Shown here piece by piece: positions 46,852 through 58,577 of a DNA stretch of 62,000 bases. Under the pieces are notes generated by a model. That model saw only the letters and a program-made list of their open reading frames with translations, was not told where the DNA came from and made no database searches. This stretch comes from Cryptomeria japonica (lineage: Eukaryota; Streptophyta; Pinopsida; Cupressales; Cupressaceae): the NCBI RefSeq assembly GCF_030272615.1, contig NC_081408.1, positions 624,245,912 to 624,307,911 of the forward strand. The letters run 5' to 3'. Within the stretch, counting starts at the first letter, position 1; each line of letters begins with the position of its first letter. The position numbers and the translations under genes were made by a program.

Positions 46852-47666
46852 TGTAGACACCTAAAATTGTCATGTCTAATTAAATAAATATTTTATTTAT
46901 TTAATTATTTAAGCTTAATTCTTCTATTAATTAAATAGATCTTTATTTATTTAATTAATTCATTTATCCTCTTCTAGCCTTATTTCTCATTTAAATAAAT
47001 ACATTTATTTATTTAAATTATCCTTTTCCTAAATTAAATAAATATTTTTATTTATTTAATTGATCTCACTTCTTCTATTAATTAAATAAATCTTTATTTA
47101 TTTAATTGATCTCACTTCTTCTATTAATTAAATAAATCTTTATTTATTTAATTAATTCATTAACCTTTTCTACCCATGACACATGTCATTCATCTCTTAA
47201 TTCATACACTACCTACCTCTTTCATTATTTTATTATTTCCTCTACCTACCCTCTAATCATAGCCGACCTCCTTTTACACCTCTCAATCTTATCCCTCCAT
47301 TTCTTATAGTGTCTTCTATATAAGGAGATGCTTTCTTCATTATCAAACCCTAATGACTGAATTTACACAATTGACTACACTACGATCCTACTTGCAACCA
47401 CACTCCGTTCTTTGTTGAGCTCTTGTGCACATAAAATCTGAGAGCAAATATATCAAGCAAGATCAATGGAGATAGGAAGAATGGAGATTCAAAACCCTAT
47501 TGGACATGTGATGGTATAATCTTTGTGATTTCATTTGATTTGCATTGTCTTAGGTAATCTTCATATGTTATGGTGGATCTTTGTTGTTGTTAGGCTAGGG
47601 TTTTGTGGTTGAATTCATTTAGCCTTTCAATATCGTTATTATTGTTATCCATTTTCACCATAAACA
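46852..47666 (+). repeat. 3' LTR of Element 2
   Basis: 815 bp, nearly identical to 28739-29504. It carries a 46-bp tandem duplication of the fifth U3 palindrome block. The TATA box is at 47316-47325. Flank CTAAC (47667-47671) belongs to the telomere-like array. Confidence 0.95.
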
Positions 47667-48950
47667 CTAACCTTAAAACCTAATCCTAACCATAACCCTA
47701 ACCCAAACCCTAATCCTAACCATAACCCATAACCCATCCCTTATCCTAAGAGTAAATCCTATCCATAAACCTAATCCTAACCCCAAACCCTAACCTTAAC
47801 CCTATCCTTAATTTTAAAACCCTAATCCTAACCATAATCCTCACCCTAACCCTAATCCTAAACCTAAACCTAACTTTAACCATGATGTTAATCATGACGC
47901 TAATCTAAACCCAACCCTAACCCTAACCCTTTAGTTATGATGTAAAACCTAACCCTAACCATTATCCTAACTGTGACCCTAACCCTAATCCTGAACCTAA
48001 CTTGACCCCAACCATGATGTAAATAATAAACTTAAGTATAAACCCTAACCCTAACCCTAACCATAATCCTAACCCTAACCCTATTCCTAATCCTAACGCT
48101 AACCTAACCATAATCCTGAAACTTAACCCTAACAATAATCTTGCCCTAAACTTAGTCCTAACCCAAATTAAACTTTAGTCCTAATCTATTCCTAACCTTA
48201 ATCTAGGCCAAACCCTAATCCTAATTGATCTAAATTTATTTAACCACAACCTTAATGTAATTGAACCATAACTCTAATTCTAACTCTAACTTTGATGTAA
48301 ACCCTAAATGTAATTGTAACCCTAACCATAAACTTAACCTTAATACTAAACCTTAACCCTAACCATAATCCTAACTGCAATTGTAAGCCCTAACCCTAAC
48401 CATAATCTTGAACCAAAATCAAACCCTAACCATGATGCTAACCCTAACCGTGATATACACCCTAACCAAACCCTAACCCTAATCATAACCCTAACCATGA
48501 TATAAACCTTAATTGTGACCATAATACTAACCTTAATCCTGATCCAAAACATAATCATAAACCAAATCCTAATCCTAACCATATCTCCAATTATAATTCT
48601 AACCCTAACCCTAAATGTAATTATGCTTACCGTAGCCCTATATTTACTATATAAACCCTAAACATAATTGCAACCTTGACACTAAACCCTAACCATAAAT
48701 TTAACTGTAATAATAAACCATAACCATAACCCTAACCCTAACTGTAATCCTAAACCCTAACCCTTACCGTAATCCTAAACCCAAACTGAAACCTAACCTT
48801 GATGGTAATCCTAACCATTATCATAACCCTAATCATAAACCCAATACTAATCATAAACCTAACCCAAACTACGATGTAAACCTTAACCATGACCATAGCA
48901 TTAACCTTAACCCTAACGCTAACCATAGCCATAATACTCCTGATTAAATA
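47667..48950. repeat. Degenerate interstitial telomere-like array, right half
   Basis: Continuation of the CCCTAA-type array of 26940-28738, with the same CATGATGTAAACC and CATAATCCTAACC variants. Purity declines to the right, ending near 48940. Confidence 0.9.
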
Positions 48951-49187
48951 AAGTGTTATATTATCATTAAATAAAGTTTAATAATCTTAGATTTTAGTAT
49001 TTGCTTTGATCTTGCAACACATATATATTATAAAATAGTCTAAATGCATATATATAATTTCATATATCTCTATGTAATAATTTAATAATATTATAATATA
49101 ATATTATATTTTAATAAAAAAATACTATATAATTATATATTGATTTATTTTATGTTTTCCATGTTGCGCAGCACGACACAAGTGCCA

Positions 49188-49372
49188 CTAGCATATATAC
49201 CTTAAATTTTAATTTAATCTATATAAAATATGCGGAGAGATATCCTTCTCGAGGCGCCTATTTTTAATGAAATTACACCCTAGAGTCAAATAGGTGCCTC
49301 GAGAAGGATATCTCTCAGCATATTTTATATAGATTAAATTAAAATTTAAAGCATTTAAGATATATATGCTAG
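49188..49372. repeat. Near-perfect 185-bp hairpin
   Basis: The left arm 49188-49264 (CTAGCATATATACCTTAAAT inward to CTCGAGGCGCCTATTT) pairs with the right arm 49287-49372 (AAATAGGTGCCTCGAG outward to ATATATGCTAG). There is a loop of about 22 bp and only a handful of mismatches plus one 9-bp bulge. It is probably a MITE or foldback element. No clear target duplication is seen. Confidence 0.85.
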
Positions 49373-51029
49373 TCTTATAGCATTTATAGATGTATTTAGG
49401 ATATCTATACTAATTTTATTTCATTTATATATAATTTTCATAATTTCTTATCTATTTATCACTTCTCTCAAAGACCCTCCAATAAATAGAATTTGGGAAT
49501 TCTCGTAAGGTTAAATTTAAGTCCATGAAAATTTGTATAATCTAACGTCAAATTTTAACACTGCGTGAAGTTTTTAGGGTTAGGGCGAATTTAGGGTTAG
49601 GGCAAATTTAGGGTAAGAAAGAGAGCCACTGGTTTGTATAGAATAAATCTTCACTTTAAACATCTGTCTATAGGATAGTTATCATCCGGATCATGGTTTT
49701 TGAAACATCATTTTCCTTTATGAATGCATTTGCGGGGGGGACGATATGTGTATGCTCTGTTCGTTTTTAATGGGCCAGAGTATGACTGGATCTCTCCCAA
49801 AAGCAAAATGAGGTGTTTAAAGCCCTTCTGCTTTATTTCCAAGATAGCACCAGGGTTACGCATGCCTCAATATCTTTTATACATTTAATTTCTGTTGTCT
49901 AATGAGTAATTCCGAATTTGTAGTTTTCCATTTCCTTTACTCTTCAATGTTTCAGATTGATAAAACAGGTCTTCCCACATTTCTACGAGCAAAGACATCG
50001 TTTATCAGGGTTCTTAATCAAAGGGGAAAATGGATTTTAGTTTGAGTTAGGGTTGAGGCTATCAGCTTGAATTAGGTTTTTTTTTCTACGGTTTAGAAGG
50101 TGAAGTTAGTTTCTGATGATTTTTCGGCCATGGAAACTCTCAAATCACTATTAATGCCTTTTGTCTATTATGCCATCGAGGTTAAATTTCAAATATTTTT
50201 GGTTTGTTTATCACGGTGATGAAAATATCATGAAAATGTTGTTATTTGTTTGTGTTAAGTTTCAGGGAGATTTAAGCCGTTCTACTTGTGAAAACTCAGC
50301 CAATTAAAACTTTTTAAGGTTTTAGTTTACTAATTATTCAGAGGACAGAGGATCGGGACAACCGACTTTACATACTGCGAAATTATTTCCAAAGGTTGGA
50401 ATCTTTCCAAAGTTAGAAGGCGGAACTTATTCACATTCTGCGTATCTTGCCGACGAGGTTAGTGTGTAAATTATTTTGATACGAATGATGCTATAGTACG
50501 GCTCATTATATTTTTTAAAATCATTTTGTGAATTTTGTTTTGGCAATTATATTCTAAACTTGCTTTGGCTGCATGTGATGTGGTTCCGCCATTCACATAG
50601 ATTTAGTCTAGCTAGGACTAGAGGACAAATGTTTTTGCCAATTGGCTTAGCTTGTATTTAAAACCTAAAGCCTTTAGATCCTGTTCACTGAAACCCAAAA
50701 TTTTACTCTTGAAGAATAAAATATTGCTCTAGTATTCGTAAAGTGTTGACAGCGCGGATCTTTGAAGATCGTTTTAGGGAGCCTTGAACTTTTGCAACAG
50801 ATTTCGTAATTCATTATTCTTGCACAACTACTTACACAAACTATCAGCTGCCTACAAATTTGTGTAGGGGGGATATGGATTAATTCTTGTGCGATTGTAT
50901 TCTGTTTTGCAAATTTGCGCGATGCATGTATGGTTTGCTTAGTTATTGAATCGCGTACGAGTATGTAGGTGTGGTAGACTGGTATTCCAGTCTGATAATT
51001 TTGGAAGGGGAAGGTGGGCTAGTAGGCTC
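49373..51029. other. Unassigned low-repeat DNA with a possible exon
   Basis: Less repetitive than the surroundings, with no domain recognised. A frame of 42 codons at 50341-50469 (EDRGSGQPTLHTAKLF and beyond to LADE) is preceded by TTATTCAG and followed by GTTAGTG. These could be splice signals, but there is no supporting evidence for a gene. Confidence 0.35.
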
Positions 51030-51233
51030 GGGGCATCTAAAACTGTACTTTTAATTAATTAAAAATCAGAATATGATAAAATCAATAGATGTTTCTGAAT
51101 TAAAATGTAATATATTTTAATTAAACAATAATAAGTAAATAATAATAAAGAAAATAAATTAATATTAATTTTTTTATATTGGTAATTGCTTACTAATATT
51201 CTGTTCATATTTTCATGAATATATAACCAAAAC

Positions 51234-51312
51234 AACCAATACAAGTTCATGTACATCAACATAATAACCAATACAAGTTCATGTACATCAACATAATAAC
51301 CAATACAACTAA
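51234..51312. repeat. 32-bp tandem repeat, two full copies plus part
   Basis: AACCAATACAAGTTCATGTA and the following CATCAACATAAT are repeated exactly at 51234 and 51266, with a partial third copy at 51298. Confidence 0.9.
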
Positions 51313-51762
51313 TGCAAGTTCTTGTGAGCACAACACTAAGACTAATACTAGTTTGGTTGAATTAGTCACTTAGAAATCCAGATATCTAGAAATCACCTTT
51401 ACTTGAAGTCAATAATGGAAAATTAAGAGTCATAACTCAATAATATCATGTTTGCAACTCGTAATCAATGAGCACGACAATATCAACAAACCAGTAGTTG
51501 AGCACCCTAACTTCACGCTTCTCAAAATCTTATGCGGAAATTTCAAATCACTCCCAATTTGCTTCCCAATTTACCTGGCAAGTCCCTTGCTTATAACTAA
51601 GCTTTCAGCACCACATCATCAAGTATGGTGCCACATCAGCATGTTTTTTGCCAAAGTGTTCAAAACAGTCAAAAAAAAAAGTGAGACCAATAGGTGTGCA
51701 AAAGAGGTACAAATAGTTGTGCAGTTGATATGGCATCACCTGATTGGTTACTTTTTACAATA

Positions 51763-51836
51763 TTAGTACATTCCCTAACAACTATTGGTACGTTTCCTAA
51801 CAACTATTGGTACATTTTTTAACAAAAGTTGATATT
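51763..51836. repeat. 24-bp tandem repeat, three copies
   Basis: TTRGTACRTTYCCTAACAAC followed by TATTGG occurs three times with a few substitutions. Confidence 0.75.
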
Positions 51837-52776
51837 TTATGTTTCAAACAATAGGTTTTATTTGTTCCTTTTTTGGAACAAAAGGTATCCACAACCCTCT
51901 CAACAATTGATACATGCTCAATTACTGGTTCTCTCACTCAAAATTCACCTATTTATACTTTATATTATTTTATTTTACTAACATACTTATATTGAGAAAA
52001 AAAAATCTACTAAACTCTAAGAATTGAAGAAAGAGGATGCTCTACTTCTAAATAACTGTAAGAGTAAGACATTGCTATTTGAATATTATTTTAATACAGT
52101 CTCCTCATTATCATATGTTTGTATGATCATTGTTGTGGATGCTCTACTTCTAAATAACACAAAAAATTGAAAAAAGAGGATGCTCTACTTCTAAAACACC
52201 AAAAATTGAAGAAAGAGCTAAAGTAAGACATTTGTAGTAATGTAAATACTACTGGAATATGATAATCTTCTCATTATATCCTTGCATGATACTCGTACTA
52301 GTAAATAGTCATAGAAATGAAAATAATTCATAGATAGCAAAGAATAAATGGTGTAATTGTATTAATACTTCAGCTGTAATCAAATTTTATAAACTAATAG
52401 TTCCATAGAATGCTTGACAACTGTTTAGAAATATATTTCATTGTTTTTTTCGTTTTTTAAACTTAATTTTTATTTTTTTATTTTAAATGGTTTGATTAAG
52501 AATGTTCTAGTGGGAAATTTTTAGGAGGCATACTAATTCATGTGCTATATGCTGTGCAATTTTGTCTTCGGATTGTAAACATCTGCAAACAATCACAATT
52601 TGCAGCAATCACGCAACAGGATTGTTACATGAAACTTAAAATTTTAGATGCCCCATAAACAAATGTAACGATCTCATCTGGAGCTATCATGATGATAGAA
52701 AAGATTCACACATAAATATGAAAACAACAGTAATATAAAGCCAGACAAACAAAAGTACATACACTAAAACAACAGT

Positions 52777-52959
52777 AATATAAAGCCAGACAAATTTAGT
52801 ACTTACACTGTTAATTTGGGAAAATTGCATCATGTTTAATATAAAGCCAGACAAATTTAGTACTTACACTGTTAATTTGGGAAAATTGCATCATGTTTCA
52901 TATAAAGCCAGACAAATTTAGTACTTACACTGTTAATTTGGGAAAATTGCATCATGTTT
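52777..52959. repeat. 61-bp tandem repeat, three near-identical copies
   Basis: The units at 52777-52837, 52838-52898 and 52899-52959 differ only at their first base. Each runs from AATATAAAGCCAGACAAATT to GCATCATGTTT. A partial diverged copy of the first 20 bases precedes them near 52735. Confidence 0.95.
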
Positions 52960-55463
52960 GCACAAACGTCAACATCAATAAAGTTCCAAACAAATGAATA
53001 TGAAATAATAGAGTTGTTGTAATCTCCCATTTTAGTCAGGGACCGGGGTTTGAGGAGTTGGCTTATTTTTGGATTCTTGTAGGTTAATAGGGTATGGTTA
53101 AGGGGTCAGTGATGCGGTACCTTGAGGAGTGGTCTTGAGTTGAGTTTAGTTTTGGTCTTTGTTTCATCAGTTTCTGACATTATATGAAGGTTTCTTATTT
53201 TTTAAGGGAAAAATTGCTAAAAATAGACATGGTCTTATTTTCATTAAATTCTCCTGTTTATTGCTTTAGTTGATTAATTTCATGTATTACCAAAAAAAAC
53301 CAGCTAGGGTTCATCACAGTTGGATATATTCAAACAAATGAATATGAAATAATTAAACAATTAAATATACACATTCAATATAATTTGATATAAATATAAT
53401 ATTAATTTAAACATAAAACTAAGATATATATAATATGAATTAATTAAAAAATTATGAATGTTCTAAATGGCAATGTGACTATTAGACAAAGCAAAGCATA
53501 TAAAGGTCACGGCACCCAAATTTTAACAGAAATGTATCAAAAATGTTAATTGACTACTATTTTTTACCCTATTTGCACATGTAAAACTCATGGAATGCCA
53601 GCGAAATTAATGAAATGATGTCGTCTTGGGCTTTCTGGTGAAATTAATGTTGAAATCCATGCTCGCCTCTTAATTGCATTGGAAATGCGCTGTAATCATC
53701 ACATGAGAGATGGAATTCCTTAGGTTTGTCAGCTGCTGTTTGCAACCTATTGTGACAGGAAAAATGCAAACTCTATACAAACCCGTCATGGTATTGTTTC
53801 AGAATTTGATACCAAGATGTTTCATATTAAAATCAGGCCGGTTTTCAGTTGGTTAGGTAACCTAGATCATTTGTTTAAGTGTCGAAGACTAATAATTTTG
53901 TTTAAATGATTTAGAGTATAATTGGGAAACGGGGGACTTGTAACAACAATGCTTTTACCTAAAGCTATAGAAGCCCAAAGTTTAAAGTACTGGAAATCAT
54001 AGAAATTGAGGATAAGATGATATCCGTTATAAATGATTACAAGCATTTTTTCGAATGAGATGAAGTAACATAACTGAAATGTACTGCCAATGTTCTGAAA
54101 TCCATTATTTCTGTTACCTGTAAACAGATAGCAGATTTGAATGCAAATAATTCAGTGAATATTTACCCTCGGTTCCTTCATGAAATAGTATTTCAATTGC
54201 GTTTTCATTACGATACAACTCAGTCTCACCTTTCGAGAGGCATCTACAATTGAGTCATCATTATGTCAATTGCGTCAGAGTTTTCAATTGAGTCATCATT
54301 ATGTCGAGAGGCATCTACAATGACATACAAATATCATTGATGTGTAAATGACAATGTTTTAGTTTCTCTAAAATGACAATGTTTTAGTTTCTCTAAAATA
54401 GAACCTGTTACATCTTTTCAGCTCTATGTCCTTCTTGACAACTAATAAACATGCAAAACAATTATGTGAAAGCTTTAATTGAAAATGAAGGTTCTTTTTT
54501 TCTAATTGGTTTCATGCAAAATTGAAGAATATGCAATTCAAATTTTACCTCTATGAAGCACTTCTATTTCCTCAACATGTGTTAAATTAACATATATTTT
54601 CATGCAACATATTCCTTACAACTTGTCATAGTGGTAGTTGCATTTACCATGCATTTAAAATATGTTTTTGAATTCATTTCTCGTTCCATTTCTCAACATT
54701 TAAATTCAAAATTCACTTAATTTTAATTTATTAAAACTTACAAAAAAAAAATTAAATCAAACATTCATGGGAATTCACACAAGGTATGATTTCTAGAATC
54801 ATTCCAATGGCAATATTTGGGTCAATACAAGGTACAAGGTAAAATACTAGGCAATCATACTTGGATCAATTATTATGGGTGAGACAAAATAGATAATGGT
54901 GAATGTGACACTCTAAATAACCACTACTAGGGAATAAATAATACCTAACAATTAGGTAGATTAATATAAAATACATGCACACTCTATCATCCAAGCATGC
55001 ATGTGCATAATTAATGAAAAGACAACATAATATAATAATACTACAAGAATATTGTAAGTGCACCTAATTCTAGTGAGAATAGAAAAACTAATATAAATAA
55101 TCCTAAATAAAATATATAGGTGTCAAAATATGAATCAAGTCCAAAATGTGACTAGTTTTGTCCCTTGTACGCCCCTTAAACGACAATATTAATGTCTAAT
55201 CGATACTCTCTAATGCCTAACAATACACAACAAATCTGTTAACAATTAATGGTAACCATGAGATCATAAAATGATATCATGCCCATAGCAGATTTCTCAA
55301 GAAAAAATGTTAATCTTTAAATTGCACACATAACATTTTATTTAATCAGTCATTCCAGTTCAAAGCAATTCATAGAAAATGCTCGAAAAATCACAGTTTT
55401 TCAGACCTTAACATAGACAAGCTTTACAGCCATTGAGAGGCTGACAATTCATTCTTGGATTGA
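52960..55463. other. Unassigned AT-rich DNA
   Basis: No gene recognised. Contains a partial duplication of CAATTGAGTCATCATTATGT (54250 and 54294), a 24-bp tandem copy of ATGACAATGTTTTAGTTTCT near 54345-54400, and two copies of CGAGAGGCATCTACAAT (54234 and 54305). The 3' end of the minus-strand element to the right should lie here, but I could not find its LTR. Confidence 0.5.
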
Positions 55464-58400
55464 TTATGTTTCCACTGTGCTAGAAGAAGTTACTGATCTG
55501 TCGATGTGCTGAATTCTTTGCTTCCACACCTTCTTCTCCATGTTCACTTGCGCCACCCTTGCCTTGTGTACCTCCAAATGATTAGAACAGATTGTGAGCA
55601 TTGATTTGATCATAGCCACCTTTGAGAAGTCATCCATGGTCAAGGATTTTGTCATCTGGATGAATTGTATTCTTTCCTAAAAGATTTGGTCATATCTGCG
55701 GCTACTTCAAATGTCTTAGCATCATCTTTCATGTGCTGGTGACAATGCACTTGAGATCCTTCTGCATTGTATCAATTAAGTCTATCAATCCTCTAAGCAG
55801 TTGGGTGGATTCTTCGTGGCCTTGTTTAATGATTGAGTTACGCCACTCCACATTCTTCTTTGATACATACAATACATTATCATCCAAATTTTCTATTGGT
55901 TTTTCGGCTAAGAACTTCATCACTCAATATTTCTGTATGTCATTCATTTGCGTAAGGACTGTCACCCATTTGATCCTTTCTTTCTCCCAAGCCACAGTAT
56001 CTAGCTCTAATTCCTTGCTCACAATCTCAGCATCCTTAAAAACCTTAACCAGATTGACGATGTAGTCTGATCCCTGTTGCATTATAAGATCCAACCATTT
56101 ATTGAACATCTCTGTGATTATTCTGTTCCTTTGAATCTGGTCCAACATATTCTGATTGGCCGGAGATTTGGGATCAAATGATACTGGTATATATGACAAA
56201 GGTTGGGGATTTGGATTATCGATGACATTGATATACTCAGCCATCTGAGTAACACGATTTGCTTCAATTCCCTTTTATCTTTCTCATCTTTCCATGTTCT
56301 AGAAATTATCCTTTTTGTGGATGACTTTAAATGCTTAACATCTACGATACGCAAAGCAACTCCCAGGTCTATCTTTTCAACTGTAAAGTCCTCTTTAGTA
56401 GCTTTGTCAGCATCTCTCTCTGGAATTGGTTTGGCTATCTTAGCTGTCTAGTGCTTTGTTGCTTCATCCACTTCAAGCATTGTCTACGTCTTGAGTTTTT
56501 TCGGTTTTGATGCCTTCCCCAAACATTTGCTGACCATGTCTTCCACAGGGATTGTAATCGGCACTACACTTCGTTTCTTTCCAACAACTACTTCCAACCA
56601 TCAGGGTGTGTTCGCAGGCTCTTTAGGTGGAGGAGTTGTCTGTATATCTGGTGAATTGACAATAACCAGGGTGTTCATGGGGTCTTGCTTGCTCTCCACT
56701 TCTTTACCCATGTCCATTTCCTGCATCATAGGTTCATCCAAATCCTGTTGATCAATTGTTGCCTCTATCTCTTCACTAGGGTCTAGGTCCACAACAATCT
56801 ATTTCAAAATGGTCTCTTTACTCTTTTTCTTACTCCTGGACAGAGTTACTCGAGCGGTTGTGGAACTTGATGGTGACCTCTTTGATCTTCTCGGTTGGAT
56901 TTTCTCAACAATAGGCCTTGAAACACCTGCAACATTAATAACTTCATTAATGGAAGAAATGGGAGATTAAGTCACAATGTGTGAATCAACTCTTAGTTCA
57001 TGTGAGGCTATGAGCGATCCCTTCTTAAACTTTAGATTTCTCAACCATCTCTCTGTTCTTCTCACAACATTGATAGTTCTAGCTTGAACATTGTCATCCT
57101 CCTTTTTATTCCAATCAATCTCTGGAATTGGCTTTCCTTGAACCTTTGTGTCGAACTTAGGGTCTGAAATATCTTCCCCTGTATCCTCCTGTACTCCATA
57201 TATATTGATTGGAGGCTTCATAGTAATTATTTGTTGCAAAGTGAACCTTGACCACAGTCTTCTTCTTACTTCATATTCATCACTGTAATTCTCCCAGTAA
57301 TCCTCCAATTGAGGTTCATGACAAAAATGATTGTCCACATTTAGATTCTCGATGACATAACCTCTACTATCAAACTTACGTCCTGCCACATATGGCTGCA
57401 GGTTCATCCTCTTGAATTCCAATTCCAGGTTTAGAGCATCAGATATGGATTTGCAGCTGTAACATCCAAGTTCAACAGGGAATACAACTCCAGACTCACC
57501 CTTTGCCCCCAATCTCTTATCAATGTAAGCTAGCTGTCTGCTCACCTCTATAAGTACATAGTTGTCGAAGGCATACCTAGGCAACTTGAATGGTTGACCC
57601 TCAAAACCACCTACCCGTAGGTAAGTGAACCTGGGAAATTGAATAAAGAAGCTACCATATATGCTTATGAACTCCATTGCTTCAACATGCATTCTCCTCT
57701 TCACATTCCCCTGGAGCACAAAAGCTAGTCTTCCCGCAAAGACACCATTCCATCTATCAATTTGCTCCACATGTTTTTGCTGCTGTAACAGAGGATAATA
57801 ATTATACACTTTCATCCCATCTACCCAAGGTTCATTAAGCAAACCAGGCCAATCCCTTGTACAAGCTAGTATGTAGAAAAGGTAAGGAGACATATAAAAA
57901 CTTGACATTCCCACAAAGTTACTCAACCTTTCATGAAGTCTTTCTGCAATTACCTGAGCCCAATCAAGATACCTGTCACCAGATAACAACACCTGAATGA
58001 AAAAGTACATCCAATCTTGCCAGTAGAAAGAATGTGAGTTTCCCTTCACCCTGTTAAGAAGTATCACAATATCCCACACTTCTGTGATGAAGTGCTCTCT
58101 AGTCAAGGGCTTTGGCAGCTGTGACCCTCCTTTTTGAACTTTTAGGAGCCAATTCCTAGCAATCACACTCTTGTACTTACTTTTCTTCTCTGAGAAATAG
58201 GCATACGAGTTCCCAATGGTCCAATCCTCATATAACTCCTTGTGTGGGATTCACATTGCTGCCATTGCCGCCATTACTGTTTCTCTGTTGATACTGACTA
58301 GCAGCTCACCATTACTAGTTCTGATGCATCTGTTCTCCGTATCATACCTATTCATGCAAGCAATCACCAAATCAGGACATGGGGCAATAAGCGGAAACAC

Positions 58401-58577
58401 AACAGCTTCAACAAGACCGCTTTTCACTATTTTCTCCATCATTGAACCAATTTGAGGGTTCTTGGTTCTCTCTAAGAAATCTCCTAAATCAACATGAGCC
58501 AAGGAAGTATCTTCTAGCTCTGGTAGTATGCTCACTAGACACGAGGTCCGACTGAGCTTTGGCAATATCGGCCTCAT
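55464..58577 (-). pseudogene. ORF B: unidentified long frame downstream of pol (about 1030 codons)
   Basis: Not recognised. The start is ATG at 58575-58577 (MRPILPKLSRTS). One frame runs to about 56270 with six in-frame stops (lower coordinates 58251, 56967, 56799, 56601, 56484, 56448). One frameshift near 56270 and a stop at 55924 follow, then helical sequence to 55464. The first 540 residues look like a folded domain (for example WQDWMYFFIQVLLSGDRYLD). A basic Ser/Lys linker follows (RRSKRSPSSSTTARVTLSRS), then an acidic segment, then a helical C-terminus. No signal peptide or membrane segment is visible. It lies after a minus-strand Gypsy integrase in the same orientation, the place where Athila-type elements carry an extra frame. 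Its layout resembles ORF A, but residue-level similarity is weak. Confidence 0.55.

Larger units (their letters stand above)
28739..47666 (+). mobile_element. Element 2: 18.9-kb Tat-type Ty3/Gypsy element, recent, composite
   Basis: The LTRs 28739-29504 and 46852-47666 begin TGTAGACACCTAAAATTG and end CACCATATACA or CACCATAAACA. They differ by two substitutions, a 46-bp tandem duplication and two tiny indels. Flanks are CTTAC and CTAAC (one mismatch) inside the telomere-like array. The order is: leader with motif clusters, broken gag, a 2023-codon gag/pol frame, a chimeric second gag/protease copy, then an antisense mobile-domain gene holding a solo LTR, then the polypurine tract. A second RNase H between the first RNase H and integrase marks the Tat lineage. 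The length is in the range known for Tat/Ogre-type giants. Nonsense codons in gag suggest that this copy needed helper proteins. Confidence 0.93.
51030..52654. mobile_element. Possible DNA-transposon relic bounded by 13-bp inverted ends
   Basis: GGGGCATCTAAAA at 51030-51042 and its exact reverse complement TTTTAGATGCCCC at 52642-52654 enclose 1.6 kb of AT-rich, non-coding DNA. I see no matching target duplication outside, so this could be chance or an old element with decayed flanks. Confidence 0.35.

Noticed and set aside
52777-52959. CRISPR-like regular repeats
   Set aside because: Tandem copies without unique spacers in plant DNA; a simple triplication.
52960-55463. 3' LTR of the right-hand minus-strand element
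   Set aside because: I looked for a purine tract followed by a TG start on the minus strand and found no convincing junction. The partner LTR lies outside the window, so the boundary cannot be set.
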